Assembly: GCF_025210165.1 (NCBI RefSeq)
Contig: NZ_JAOASI010000038.1
Coordinates: 1-63,294 of the forward strand
DNA: 63,294 bases
Source: Tepidibacter sp.
Lineage (GTDB): Bacteria > Bacillota > Clostridia > Peptostreptococcales > Peptostreptococcaceae
Reading direction: 5' to 3'
Positions 35,995 to 43,671 of the stretch are shown piece by piece. Under the pieces are notes generated by a model that was not told the DNA's origin, searched no databases, and saw nothing but the letters and a program-made list of their open reading frames with translations. A program made the translations under genes and the position numbers. The first letter of the stretch is position 1. Each line of letters opens with the position of its first letter.

Positions 35995-36810
35995 ATGAAA
36001 AGAAAAATTATTCAACTTATTAGTACTTTAATTATAAATGCTAATTTAAAGGGATTTTTAGAAGGTAAGATATATAAAGGTACATCTAAAAAAATATGTG
36101 TTCCTGGGCTTAACTGCTATTCTTGCCCAGGAGCAGTAGGGTCTTGTCCTATCGGAGCTATACAAGCTGTAATTGGAAGTGTAAAATACAATTTTTCATT
36201 TTATATATTTGGAATTTTAATATTAATAGGTACTTTAATAGGAAGGTTAGTTTGTGGATTCTTATGTCCTTTTGGATTTATACAGGAATTATTATATAAA
36301 ATAAAAACAATTAAATTTAAATTACCGAGATGGACTAAATTTATAAAATATTTTATATTGATTGTATTTGTTATAATTCTTCCGATACTGTTTACGAATG
36401 AATTAGGTATGGGTGATCCTACATTTTGTAAATATATATGTCCTGCTGGGACGTTAGAAGGTGGAATTCCACTAACACTACTAAATCCAGCACTAAAAAA
36501 AAGCTTAGGAATATTGTTTAAATGGAAGATGATTATACTGATATTTACTATAATCTTATCTATTGCTATATTTAGACCATTTTGTAAAGTTTTATGCCCC
36601 TTAGGTGCTATATATGCGATGTTTAATCCTATAAGTCTTTATAGATATTCAATAGATGATAAAAAATGTACAAGCTGTGGGAAATGTTCAAAAAAATGCA
36701 ATATGGATATTGAAATATATAAAAAACCAAATAGTCTTGAATGTATTAGGTGTGGAGAATGTAAGAATATATGTCCAACAAAAGCAATAAAAACTGAATT
36801 CAAAATTTAG
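35995..36810 (+). CDS. NapH/CcoG-like membrane ferredoxin protein
   Basis: 271 residues, four or five membrane helices. Cys motifs: CVPGLNCYSCPGAVGSCP (about 33-50), CGFLCPFGF, CKYICPAGT, CKVLCPLGA, and two C-terminal 4Fe-4S sites CTSCGKCSKKC (about 223-233) and CIRCGECKNICP (about 250-261). Resembles the NapH family that passes electrons from the cytosol or quinones through the membrane. Forms an operon with the CXXC peptide and the TlpA lipoprotein; together a transmembrane reductant supply is likely. Confidence 0.85.
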   Translation: MKRKIIQLISTLIINANLKGFLEGKIYKGTSKKICVPGLNCYSCPGAVGSCPIGAIQAVIGSVKYNFSFYIFGILILIGTLIGRLVCGFLCPFGFIQELLYKIKTIKFKLPRWTKFIKYFILIVFVIILPILFTNELGMGDPTFCKYICPAGTLEGGIPLTLLNPALKKSLGILFKWKMIILIFTIILSIAIFRPFCKVLCPLGAIYAMFNPISLYRYSIDDKKCTSCGKCSKKCNMDIEIYKKPNSLECIRCGECKNICPTKAIKTEFKI

Positions 36811-36909
36811 TAGGTGGATTTTTAATTTTGCATTATTTCTTAATAAAGATACAAAAAACGATAAAATATGATAAAATAATATGGTTGACTATTATAAGGA
36901 GAGATGAAA

Positions 36910-37863
36910 ATGAATAAAGAAAATCAACCATATATTTTAGTATTTGGAGCTTCTGTTGTTGATATATTTGGTTTTTGTAGTTCGTGCTATAAGCCATATG
37001 ATTCTACACCTGGGAATATAAAAATATCGTTTGGAGGAGTATGTAGAAATATTGCTGAGAATATGGCTAGAGTAGGTGTAAATACAAAATTCATATCTAT
37101 ATTAGGAGATGATGCAAAAGGGCGCAGTATGATGGAACATTCAAAAGTTATAGGATATGATATGAGTGAATCTTTAGTACTTGAAAATGAAGGAACACCT
37201 ACATATATGGCCATCTTAAATGAAAATGGAGAAATGGTATCTGCAGTTGCAGATATGACAGTTATAGATAAAATGGATTATACATTTATTGATTCTAAAG
37301 AAGAAATTATAAATGGCTCTGAGTATACTTGTTTAGATGCAGATGATCCTAAAAAGTTGGAGTATATACTTGATAAATTTAAGGGAAAGACAAAGTTTAT
37401 ATTAGATCCTATATCTGCTGCGAAGGCAGAAAATATAAAACACCTAATAGGAAATTTTCATACAGTAAAACCTAATAGGCATGAAGCGGAGATTTTGGCT
37501 GGATTTAAGATAGAAAGTGATGAAGATTTAAAAAAAGCAGGAGATTATTTCTTATCTCTTGGAATTGAAAATGTATTTATAAGTCTTGATGCTGAAGGAA
37601 TTTATTATTGCAACAAATCAGAATGTGGAAGAATTAAAGCTCATGATGTTGAAGTTAATAATGTCACTGGAGCTGGAGATGCTTTTGTAGCAGGCCTTGG
37701 ATATGGATATATGAATAATATGTCTATGGAAAAAATGGTCAAATTTGCAATAGCTATGTCTATAATAGCTATATCTCATGAAGAGACTATTCATCCAGAA
37801 ATGAGTAAGGAACTAGTGGAAAAAGTAATAATAAATACTAATTGGGAAAAAATAAAAAAATAG
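36910..37863 (+). CDS. PfkB-family sugar/nucleoside kinase (pseudouridine kinase-like)
   Basis: 317 residues; ATG 36910 chosen because AAGGAG lies 8 nt upstream (ATG 36904 is too close). Motifs: VFGASVVDIFGF, ISFGGVCRNIAENMARVG (about 38-55, ribokinase signature 1) and NNVTGAGDAFVAGLGYG (about 246-262, catalytic Asp and anion hole). The GGVCRNIAEN form is typical for PsuK pseudouridine kinases, but no PsuG glycosidase is nearby. Convergent with the XRE-cupin gene across a shared terminator. Confidence 0.8.
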   Translation: MNKENQPYILVFGASVVDIFGFCSSCYKPYDSTPGNIKISFGGVCRNIAENMARVGVNTKFISILGDDAKGRSMMEHSKVIGYDMSESLVLENEGTPTYMAILNENGEMVSAVADMTVIDKMDYTFIDSKEEIINGSEYTCLDADDPKKLEYILDKFKGKTKFILDPISAAKAENIKHLIGNFHTVKPNRHEAEILAGFKIESDEDLKKAGDYFLSLGIENVFISLDAEGIYYCNKSECGRIKAHDVEVNNVTGAGDAFVAGLGYGYMNNMSMEKMVKFAIAMSIIAISHEETIHPEMSKELVEKVIINTNWEKIKK

Positions 37864-37864
37864 T

Positions 37865-37908
37865 AAAAGAATAAAGGCCACTACCTAGGCAGTGGCCTTT
37901 ATTCTTTT
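37865..37908. terminator. Bidirectional terminator
   Basis: Near-perfect 18-bp palindrome (37865-37882 with 37891-37908) containing AAAGAATAAAGGCCACT on one side and its complement on the other; serves both the kinase gene and, read in reverse, the XRE-cupin gene, whose stop lies inside it. Confidence 0.88.
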
Positions 37909-38432
37909 ACAGAAAACCAATGAGTTATATTTTTTTCGGTAGATGGGTTTTTGTAAGTATGAGGTGTAAATTTACTAATATATATACTATCGCCCTCGTT
38001 TAATAAGTAAGTCTCGTTCTCTATTTGTATTTCTAGACAACCTTTTATAACTACACCTAATTCATCATAGTTGTGTCCCCATGAAACGTCACTAGATTCG
38101 CTATTTCCATCTATTGTTATAGCTATTGAATTTAAATGTTTATTTCCATTAGTTAGCATTTCAAATTTTATATTATTGTCTTCAGTTGAAAATATTTCCT
38201 TTCTTTCGTTTTGTCTAACTATAAAATCTTTTTCACTAGAAGATTGTAAGATGTCCATTAAGTTTATTCCTAATACTTCGCATATATGTTGAAGGTTACT
38301 AACAGAAGGGCTGTTTAGATTTCTTTCTAGATTACTTATGAAGCCTATTGACAAATTGGTAAGATTAGATAATTCTTTTATTGTTAAGCCTTTCCTTTTT
38401 CTAAAATGTTTTATCTTTGCTCCTAATTCCAT
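37899..38432 (-). CDS. XRE-family regulator with C-terminal cupin
   Basis: 177 residues. HTH_3 domain about 1-62 (KIKHFRKRKGLTIKELSNLT, SIGFISNLERNLNSPS) and a cupin about 100-175 (HNYDELGVVIKGCLEIQIENE, GDSIYISKFTPHTYKNP). Such regulators sense small metabolites such as amino acids or polyamines and often control an adjacent transporter. The divergent gene at 38586 is a candidate target. RBS GGAGAG on the minus strand. Confidence 0.88.
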   Translation of the reverse strand: MELGAKIKHFRKRKGLTIKELSNLTNLSIGFISNLERNLNSPSVSNLQHICEVLGINLMDILQSSSEKDFIVRQNERKEIFSTEDNNIKFEMLTNGNKHLNSIAITIDGNSESSDVSWGHNYDELGVVIKGCLEIQIENETYLLNEGDSIYISKFTPHTYKNPSTEKNITHWFSVKE

Positions 38433-38585
38433 AACTCTCTCCTCGTATAATAATCATTTAATAAATTATAACACAAAAATATTTATTGAAACATCAAAAA
38501 AGTGAAAAATAAATATTAATAAAGGTAAAGTTTTAAAGTATAATTATGTATGAGTAAATCTAATATATGAAATTAGGAGGGGTTT

Positions 38586-39503
38586 ATGAATAAAACTAAA
38601 AAAATGGTGTTTATGTCTATACTGGTGTCTCAAAGCTTAGTGATGTATATAATAGAGTCGTATATATCGAATCCTCTTGTATTTATAGCGCCTGGAGCAA
38701 AACTTGGGCTTTCTAATATAATTACTTTAATATCTTTGTTTTTTCTAGGCTTTAAAGATACTTTTGTTATATTGACTTCTAGAATAATAATATCTTCTAT
38801 ATTTGGAGGCGGTTTTTCTGCTTTCTTATACAGTATAGTAGGAGGAATATTGAGTTTGGTATCAATGGCTATTTTCATTAAACTTAGAAAAAGAGAATCT
38901 AGCTTAATAGGAGTAAGTGTAATAGGAGCAATGTTTCATAATGTAGGGCAATTAATAATGGCATCTATAATCATACATAATATAGGTATATTTATATATT
39001 TGCCTATATTGTTATTAACATCTATTCCTACTGGTTTATTTATAGGCTTTGTATGTAGATATCTTGTAAAAAATAAAAATATATATAAAGCTATGAATAT
39101 CAATAATAGAGATTATATTATAACAAAACCTCAAACAACAGATTATATAATATTATTATCAACTTTGATTTTAAGTGTATCGACATTTTATTTTACTAAT
39201 ATTCATCATGATGATACAGGATATAAAAAAGTTCAGGTAGTTGTAGATAATAAGATATATGAAGATATTATTATAACTGATAAAAATTATAAGAAAACAA
39301 TGAAAATTGAAACGGAAGAAGGATATAATTATGTTAATATTCATGATGGAGGAGTTGAAATTATAGAAGCTGATTGTCATGATGACGTATGTGTTAAAAC
39401 TGGATTTATAAATAGAAGAGGACAAATAATAGCATGTCTTCCTCATAAGATGTATATTAAAATTTTGGGTGAAGACTCACAAATAGACAATATATCTTAT
39501 TGA
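38586..39503 (+). CDS. Fusion of Gx transporter (HepS1-like S component) and NusG domain II
   Basis: 305 residues. Part 1 (about 1-165): five to six membrane helices with APGAKLGLSNIITLISLFFLG, typical of the Gx transporter / heptaprenyl diphosphate synthase component I family. Part 2 (about 195-305): one membrane anchor, then YKKVQVVVDNKIYEDI ... ADCHDDVCVKTGFI (about 271-284) and CLPHKMYIKI, the NusG-II (DUF1312) domain with three conserved Cys. In related genomes the two are usually neighbouring separate genes. RBS AGGAGGGG. Function unknown; perhaps linked to isoprenoid or electron-transfer (Rnf/ApbE-like) membrane proteins. Confidence 0.75.
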   Translation: MNKTKKMVFMSILVSQSLVMYIIESYISNPLVFIAPGAKLGLSNIITLISLFFLGFKDTFVILTSRIIISSIFGGGFSAFLYSIVGGILSLVSMAIFIKLRKRESSLIGVSVIGAMFHNVGQLIMASIIIHNIGIFIYLPILLLTSIPTGLFIGFVCRYLVKNKNIYKAMNINNRDYIITKPQTTDYIILLSTLILSVSTFYFTNIHHDDTGYKKVQVVVDNKIYEDIIITDKNYKKTMKIETEEGYNYVNIHDGGVEIIEADCHDDVCVKTGFINRRGQIIACLPHKMYIKILGEDSQIDNISY

Positions 39504-39651
39504 TTATATAGAATTATTAAATAGTATATTATATTTTAAATTATTCTAAAAATGAATAATTATTATGTTCTATATTGACATATATTCTATTTCTTTGATA
39601 AAATCATGAAGTAAGGGGTTTAAAAATTCTGGAATAAGTGGTGATATTAGA

Positions 39652-39813
39652 ATGGAAAAAAAATTAGAGGAATTAAAAAGAGATATAGAGGAATTAAGGG
39701 AAGAGATAAATAGATATATTGAATATCCAGATATTTTTAAAGAAGAAATATTAAGTACGAGCCATAAAATAGATATATGTATTAATGAGTATTTAAAATT
39801 ACAGAAATTTTAA
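39652..39813 (+). CDS. Spo0E-like aspartyl-phosphate phosphatase
   Basis: 53 residues, below the length of standard tracks. Two helices as in the Spo0E family: KLEELKRDIEELREEINRYI, then EILSTSHKIDICINEYLK with the S-x-x-x-D motif (Ser35 to Asp40 region). These phosphatases dephosphorylate Spo0A~P and delay sporulation. Site AGTGGTGA lies before the ATG; an intrinsic terminator follows. Alternative: an unrelated coiled-coil peptide. Confidence 0.7.
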   Translation: MEKKLEELKRDIEELREEINRYIEYPDIFKEEILSTSHKIDICINEYLKLQKF

Positions 39814-39817
39814 AAAG

Positions 39818-39845
39818 GAAGAAGCGATAAATGTCGCTTCTTTTT
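39818..39845 (+). terminator. Terminator of the spo0E-like gene
   Basis: Stem GAAGCGA/TCGCTTC (39821-39827 with 39834-39840) plus flanking A/T pairs and five T. Confidence 0.85.
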
Positions 39846-39926
39846 ATATTAAAGAAAAGTATATAGATTATTATATATGGAGATAATTTAAATGTTAATC
39901 AACAGATATGAATTGAGGAGAATATT

Positions 39927-40760
39927 ATGATTAAAGTTATAAATTCCATAATAATAATAGTATTTAGTTATTTGTTTGTTAGAGCTGTAAAATACATAAC
40001 TAAAAAAGTATTTGAGATAACTAAATTTGATATTCAAAGAGAAAATACATTTAAAAGCATAATTATATCTATATCTTATTATCTATCATTTTCTGTAGCT
40101 TGTGTATTAGTGTTAAAAGAATTTGGTATAATTGATTTTAATAAATCTACTATATTAACTGGAGCGGGTATATTTGGTGTTATAGCAGGTTTTGCATCTC
40201 AAAATATTATAAAGGATGTACTTAATGGTTTCTTTATATTATTTGAAAAACAGATAAAGGTTGGGGATTTTGTTTATATAAATGAAAGTTTTAGAGGAAC
40301 TGTAGAGGAAATAGGTCTTAGAACTACTAGTATAAGGGATTGGAATTTGAGAAGAATAAGTATTCCTAATGGTGAAATAAAATCTATTATGAACTATAGC
40401 AGAAAAAAAATGAGAGTAATAGTTCATGTAAGAGTTGCTTATGAATGTGATCCAGATTTAGTTATACAAACTTTGAATGAGGTATGTGATGCATTAAATG
40501 AAAAATACAAGGAGTTTTTGATTAAAAATATAATGAATGAACCTTCAAGACCTTTTTCGGTGTATGGGATAACAGATATAGAATCTAGTAGTGTAGGAGC
40601 TAAGTACACTATCACAGGTGTTGTAGCTTCTTTTAAGTACTTTTATATAGCTAAGAATGCAAGGTTAATGATTTTGGTTAAATTTAGAGAAAAGGGAATT
40701 AGAGTAGCGTATCCTAAGAGAGTTAATATTGATGCAGACGAATATGAAAATTATATATAG
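39927..40760 (+). CDS. Small-conductance mechanosensitive channel (MscS family)
   Basis: 277 residues. Three membrane helices; the pore helix holds GAGIFGVIAGFASQNIIKDVLNGFFILFE (about 77-105 by family alignment), followed by the MscS beta domain (KVGDFVYINESFRGTVEEIGLRTT) with RRISIPNGEI. Releases solutes at hypo-osmotic shock. RBS GAGGAG; terminator follows. Ordinary member of the family, slightly shorter at the C-terminus than some. Confidence 0.9.
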   Translation: MIKVINSIIIIVFSYLFVRAVKYITKKVFEITKFDIQRENTFKSIIISISYYLSFSVACVLVLKEFGIIDFNKSTILTGAGIFGVIAGFASQNIIKDVLNGFFILFEKQIKVGDFVYINESFRGTVEEIGLRTTSIRDWNLRRISIPNGEIKSIMNYSRKKMRVIVHVRVAYECDPDLVIQTLNEVCDALNEKYKEFLIKNIMNEPSRPFSVYGITDIESSSVGAKYTITGVVASFKYFYIAKNARLMILVKFREKGIRVAYPKRVNIDADEYENYI

Positions 40761-40800
40761 AAAAAAATCAGCTAGGAAATCTCATCAGCTGATTTTTTTT
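40761..40800. terminator. Terminator after the MscS gene (bidirectional)
   Basis: Arms AAAAAAATCAGCT and AGCTGATTTTTTT (40761-40773 with 40787-40799), 13-nt loop; symmetrical enough to stop transcription in both directions between MscS and FapA. Confidence 0.85.
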
Positions 40801-40833
40801 ATATAGTCACTGAGTTAGTGAGTAGACGAATTT

Positions 40834-42414
40834 TTATTCTGAGTGAAGGTTATTATCTTGTGCATAAAAAGTTCCAGAAGTTTCTTTTTTAATTATTTTT
40901 TGAAGATTTTTTATTTCTAAGAAAGTTTGAGGATAAGCATTGTTTGCTATAGATATTTCTCCTTCTCCTTTTGAATCTAAATAATCAGAAAGAGACTTTC
41001 GTTTTTGTTCTAATTCTGCTAATTCTGATGTAAGCTTTTCAAGAATATTATTATAATATTGGTATTCATGAGTTTTCATTAATTCAGCTTGGTTTTTGAA
41101 AGAGTTTGAAAAAACTTCCATTTCTCTTTTGTTTTTTTCTAACTCTAATAAACAAGCTTTATATTTTATTAATATTTCATCTAATTCTTTTTTTACTTTT
41201 TTTCTATCGAATCCTTTGACATTTACTATTGTTTTTCTTTCTGAAGAATTTCCTATAGCACCTGTTACTATTTTTGCATAGGCACTAATTGTTCCTCCTA
41301 TTATTCTACCTTTTTCAGGATTTAAAAGAATACTTTTAGATTCTAGGGTGCTGTCTAGGGAATAAAATCCTATATGTATAGTATCTTCAGCTATTATAGT
41401 ACATGCATTAGCATATTTAACAAAAACACTTTTTTTAGAATGAATCAAAGTTTTTTCTCTTCCGCAAACGCCACCTTTTATATATATATATCCATTTGTT
41501 GATACTATCTTTTCAGCAGCACCTATACCCATTGGACTATCTATTGAAATGTCTTCTGTTGCTATAACTTTGAAATCATCACAAACAGTACCTTTGACTG
41601 TAACTGAGCCGTCAAAGATTATATTACCTGTTTCATAGCCTACATCACCAGGAATTACTAAGTGCTTTAGAACAGATACCTTTCCTTGATTGTGAGAAAG
41701 TGCTCCATTTGTTAATGCTCTTAATATTATTTTGTTATTTTCTTCAAATTCTGCAACTGTTTTTCTATCAAAACTGAGTCTTTTATCTTTTCCTGGTTTA
41801 GATGGTATTACATTTCCTTTTACATCTAAACCATCAATACCTTTGGTTGCAGGACTTTTTTCACCTAAATAATCATTTTTATGTATTTCATGTATCAGAT
41901 TCATTTCGTAATAATTAGTTGAACCATCTTCTCTCACGGTTGGCTTTTTATCTGGTAAATCTAGATACTTTATTATAGCATCATGCCCATTTTCAGCTGG
42001 TGTTGCTTTGGCTATTAATATATTTTTTTGTGTTTTTATATCTTCATCAAGTACAGTATGAATTATTCCGTGTACTATCTTATTTGATTCTAGCTCTGAT
42101 AATATAGATTGAATTATTTGTTGTCTATTACTTTTAAGCTCATTATTTGAGACGTTTAACTTAAAATGAACTTCAGTATTATCAGGTGAAATACTCAATT
42201 CTATCTGTGGTTTTAATACACCTATTTCTACTTTATCTTCTGAAACATTATCTAAAGCATTTTTAAGATTTAAAAAATACGTTATATTCATTCGTGGATA
42301 TGAGGCTGATAATTCAGAAAAATTTGAAATATCAAAACCTTGCTTTTTTGTTTTTATATAAAGTTTTTCATTGTCTTCGAAAACATCAAAAAAATCGTTT
42401 TGTATTATGTACAT
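40834..42414 (-). CDS. fapA: FapA family protein (DUF342)
   Basis: 526 residues. Central DUF342/FapA beta-helix region with IVSTNGYIYIKGGVCG, VKGTVCDDFKVIAT, GDVGYETGNIIFDGSV (about 260-390), then a long C-terminal coiled coil (about 400-500, KKELDEILIKYKACLLELEKNK). FapA-family proteins are related to polar flagellar/pilus control in Vibrio and are common in Clostridia with unknown role. No flagellar genes are nearby. RBS GAGGTGA 5 nt before the ATG. Confidence 0.85.
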   Translation of the reverse strand: MYIIQNDFFDVFEDNEKLYIKTKKQGFDISNFSELSASYPRMNITYFLNLKNALDNVSEDKVEIGVLKPQIELSISPDNTEVHFKLNVSNNELKSNRQQIIQSILSELESNKIVHGIIHTVLDEDIKTQKNILIAKATPAENGHDAIIKYLDLPDKKPTVREDGSTNYYEMNLIHEIHKNDYLGEKSPATKGIDGLDVKGNVIPSKPGKDKRLSFDRKTVAEFEENNKIILRALTNGALSHNQGKVSVLKHLVIPGDVGYETGNIIFDGSVTVKGTVCDDFKVIATEDISIDSPMGIGAAEKIVSTNGYIYIKGGVCGREKTLIHSKKSVFVKYANACTIIAEDTIHIGFYSLDSTLESKSILLNPEKGRIIGGTISAYAKIVTGAIGNSSERKTIVNVKGFDRKKVKKELDEILIKYKACLLELEKNKREMEVFSNSFKNQAELMKTHEYQYYNNILEKLTSELAELEQKRKSLSDYLDSKGEGEISIANNAYPQTFLEIKNLQKIIKKETSGTFYAQDNNLHSE

Positions 42415-42485
42415 AAATCACCTCGTATTAATTTGTGAATATATAATATATCGGCTTATGAAGGTTGTATATTTAGTTAAAAGTG

Positions 42486-42539
42486 CAATATATATATTAT
42501 TATTATATACCAAATTATACAATAATAATATATATATTG
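42486..42539. repeat. AT-only long inverted repeat
   Basis: 19-bp arms (42486-42504 and 42521-42539, CAATATATATATTATTATT and its complement) around a 16-nt centre, between the divergent fapA and the cobalamin riboswitch. Could be a cruciform or a weak terminator-like hairpin; AT-rich repeats of this type may also arise by chance. Confidence 0.5.
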
Positions 42540-42617
42540 GGAAAATAGAAAAATATCATTTTACATATATTGTAAAATAATAAATTGTATGTTATTATAA
42601 TTAAGAAAACTTAGTAA

Positions 42618-42785
42618 AGTATACAGGTCCTTATTTTAAAGGATAACAGGGAAGAACGGTTAGAATCCGTCACAGCCCCCGCTACTGTAGTTGATGATAA
42701 AACCTATAAAACCACTGCGGATTATTCTGTGGGAAGGATAGGGATTAAGATGAATCATAAGTCAGGAGACCTACCTGTATATAGT
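42618..42785 (+). promoter_or_regulatory. Cobalamin riboswitch
   Basis: Class I B12 riboswitch core: P1 ATACAGGT/ACCTGTAT (42621-42628 with 42773-42780), AAGGATAACAGGGAA, GGTTAGAATCCGTCACAGCCCCCGC (split here as family knowledge), CTACTGT, CCACTG...TGTGGGAAGG and AAGTCAGGAGACC. All conserved boxes are present in order. A terminator at 42895 can act as expression platform ahead of the MgtC-family gene. Confidence 0.92.
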
Positions 42786-42894
42786 TTTCAGCCTTCGGAG
42801 GGAAGGGTCAGGAAAAAATAATTATTTCTGTCCTAGTACGTCGCTTAGGCAGGTTTTTTATATATTTTTCTTTCCCTAAATATTTTTTTCGCCC

Positions 42895-42921
42895 CAGGCC
42901 TATACGAGGCCTGTTTTTTTT
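42895..42921 (+). terminator. Terminator between cobalamin riboswitch and MgtC gene
   Basis: Perfect stem CAGGCCT/AGGCCTG (42895-42901 with 42907-42913), loop ATACG, eight T. It lies 49 nt before the gene, so transcription of that gene depends on read-through. Confidence 0.85.
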
Positions 42922-42969
42922 TGAGATATATGAATATAATAGAGAATAGAATAAAAAAGAGGTGATTTA

Positions 42970-43626
42970 ATGACTCATAAAGAAATGATATTTAGATTGT
43001 TATTTGCGCTATTTATAGGAGGCGTAGTTGGTCTTGAAAGAGAGAAATCTCATCAATGGGCTGGGTTTAGAACTCATATTTTAGTTTCTATAGGTTCTTG
43101 TGTTGTTGCTGTTACATCTCTGATGTTGTTCAAAGAATATGTACAATATGTAAATCTAGATCCTGCTAGGATGCCAGCGCAAGTTCTATCAGGAATTGGT
43201 TTTTTAGGAGCTGGAGCAATACTTAAAACATCAGATAGTATAAGGGGTCTTACTACTGCAGCTGGTATTTGGGTGACTGCTTGTATAGGGATAGCTATCG
43301 GATTTGGATATTATTATTTAGCGTTTGTATCTTGTTTTTTGCTTATTATGACATTGTATACGTTAAAATTTATAGATAAGAGAATATTGCTTAGTAAAAC
43401 TAGTACATTATATATTAATATAAAAAATATTTCAAATATAATATCAAATGTTATAGATATAATAGAGAGCAGAAAGATTTTTATAAAGAATATAGATATA
43501 TCTCACGATGAGTATAAGTATTGGGATGTGAAGATAATAGTAGTGTATAATAGTAAGATACACTTTAAAGAAGTTGTAAAAAATATTTTAGATTTAGAAG
43601 ATGTCATAAAGATTGAATATGAATAA
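42970..43626 (+). CDS. MgtC/SapB family membrane protein under a cobalamin riboswitch
   Basis: 218 residues. N-terminal MgtC domain with about four membrane helices: LFIGGVVGLEREKSH (about 15-29), RTHILVSIGSCVVAV, QVLSGIGFLGAGAIL and RGLTTAAGIWVTACIGIAIG (about 96-115). C-terminal ~80 residues form a small cytosolic ACT-like domain. MgtC proteins influence magnesium homeostasis and ATP synthase; no M-box is present here, instead a B12 riboswitch, which hints at a cobalt/cobalamin-linked role. RBS AGAGGTGA. Confidence 0.85.
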   Translation: MTHKEMIFRLLFALFIGGVVGLEREKSHQWAGFRTHILVSIGSCVVAVTSLMLFKEYVQYVNLDPARMPAQVLSGIGFLGAGAILKTSDSIRGLTTAAGIWVTACIGIAIGFGYYYLAFVSCFLLIMTLYTLKFIDKRILLSKTSTLYINIKNISNIISNVIDIIESRKIFIKNIDISHDEYKYWDVKIIVVYNSKIHFKEVVKNILDLEDVIKIEYE

Positions 43627-43671
43627 ATAATAGTAATTCTGCTATACTATTAAATATATAAGGAGGAATAT

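Noticed and set aside
42786-42894. M-box magnesium riboswitch before the MgtC gene
   Set aside because: All conserved motifs upstream fit a cobalamin riboswitch; no M-box motif was seen.
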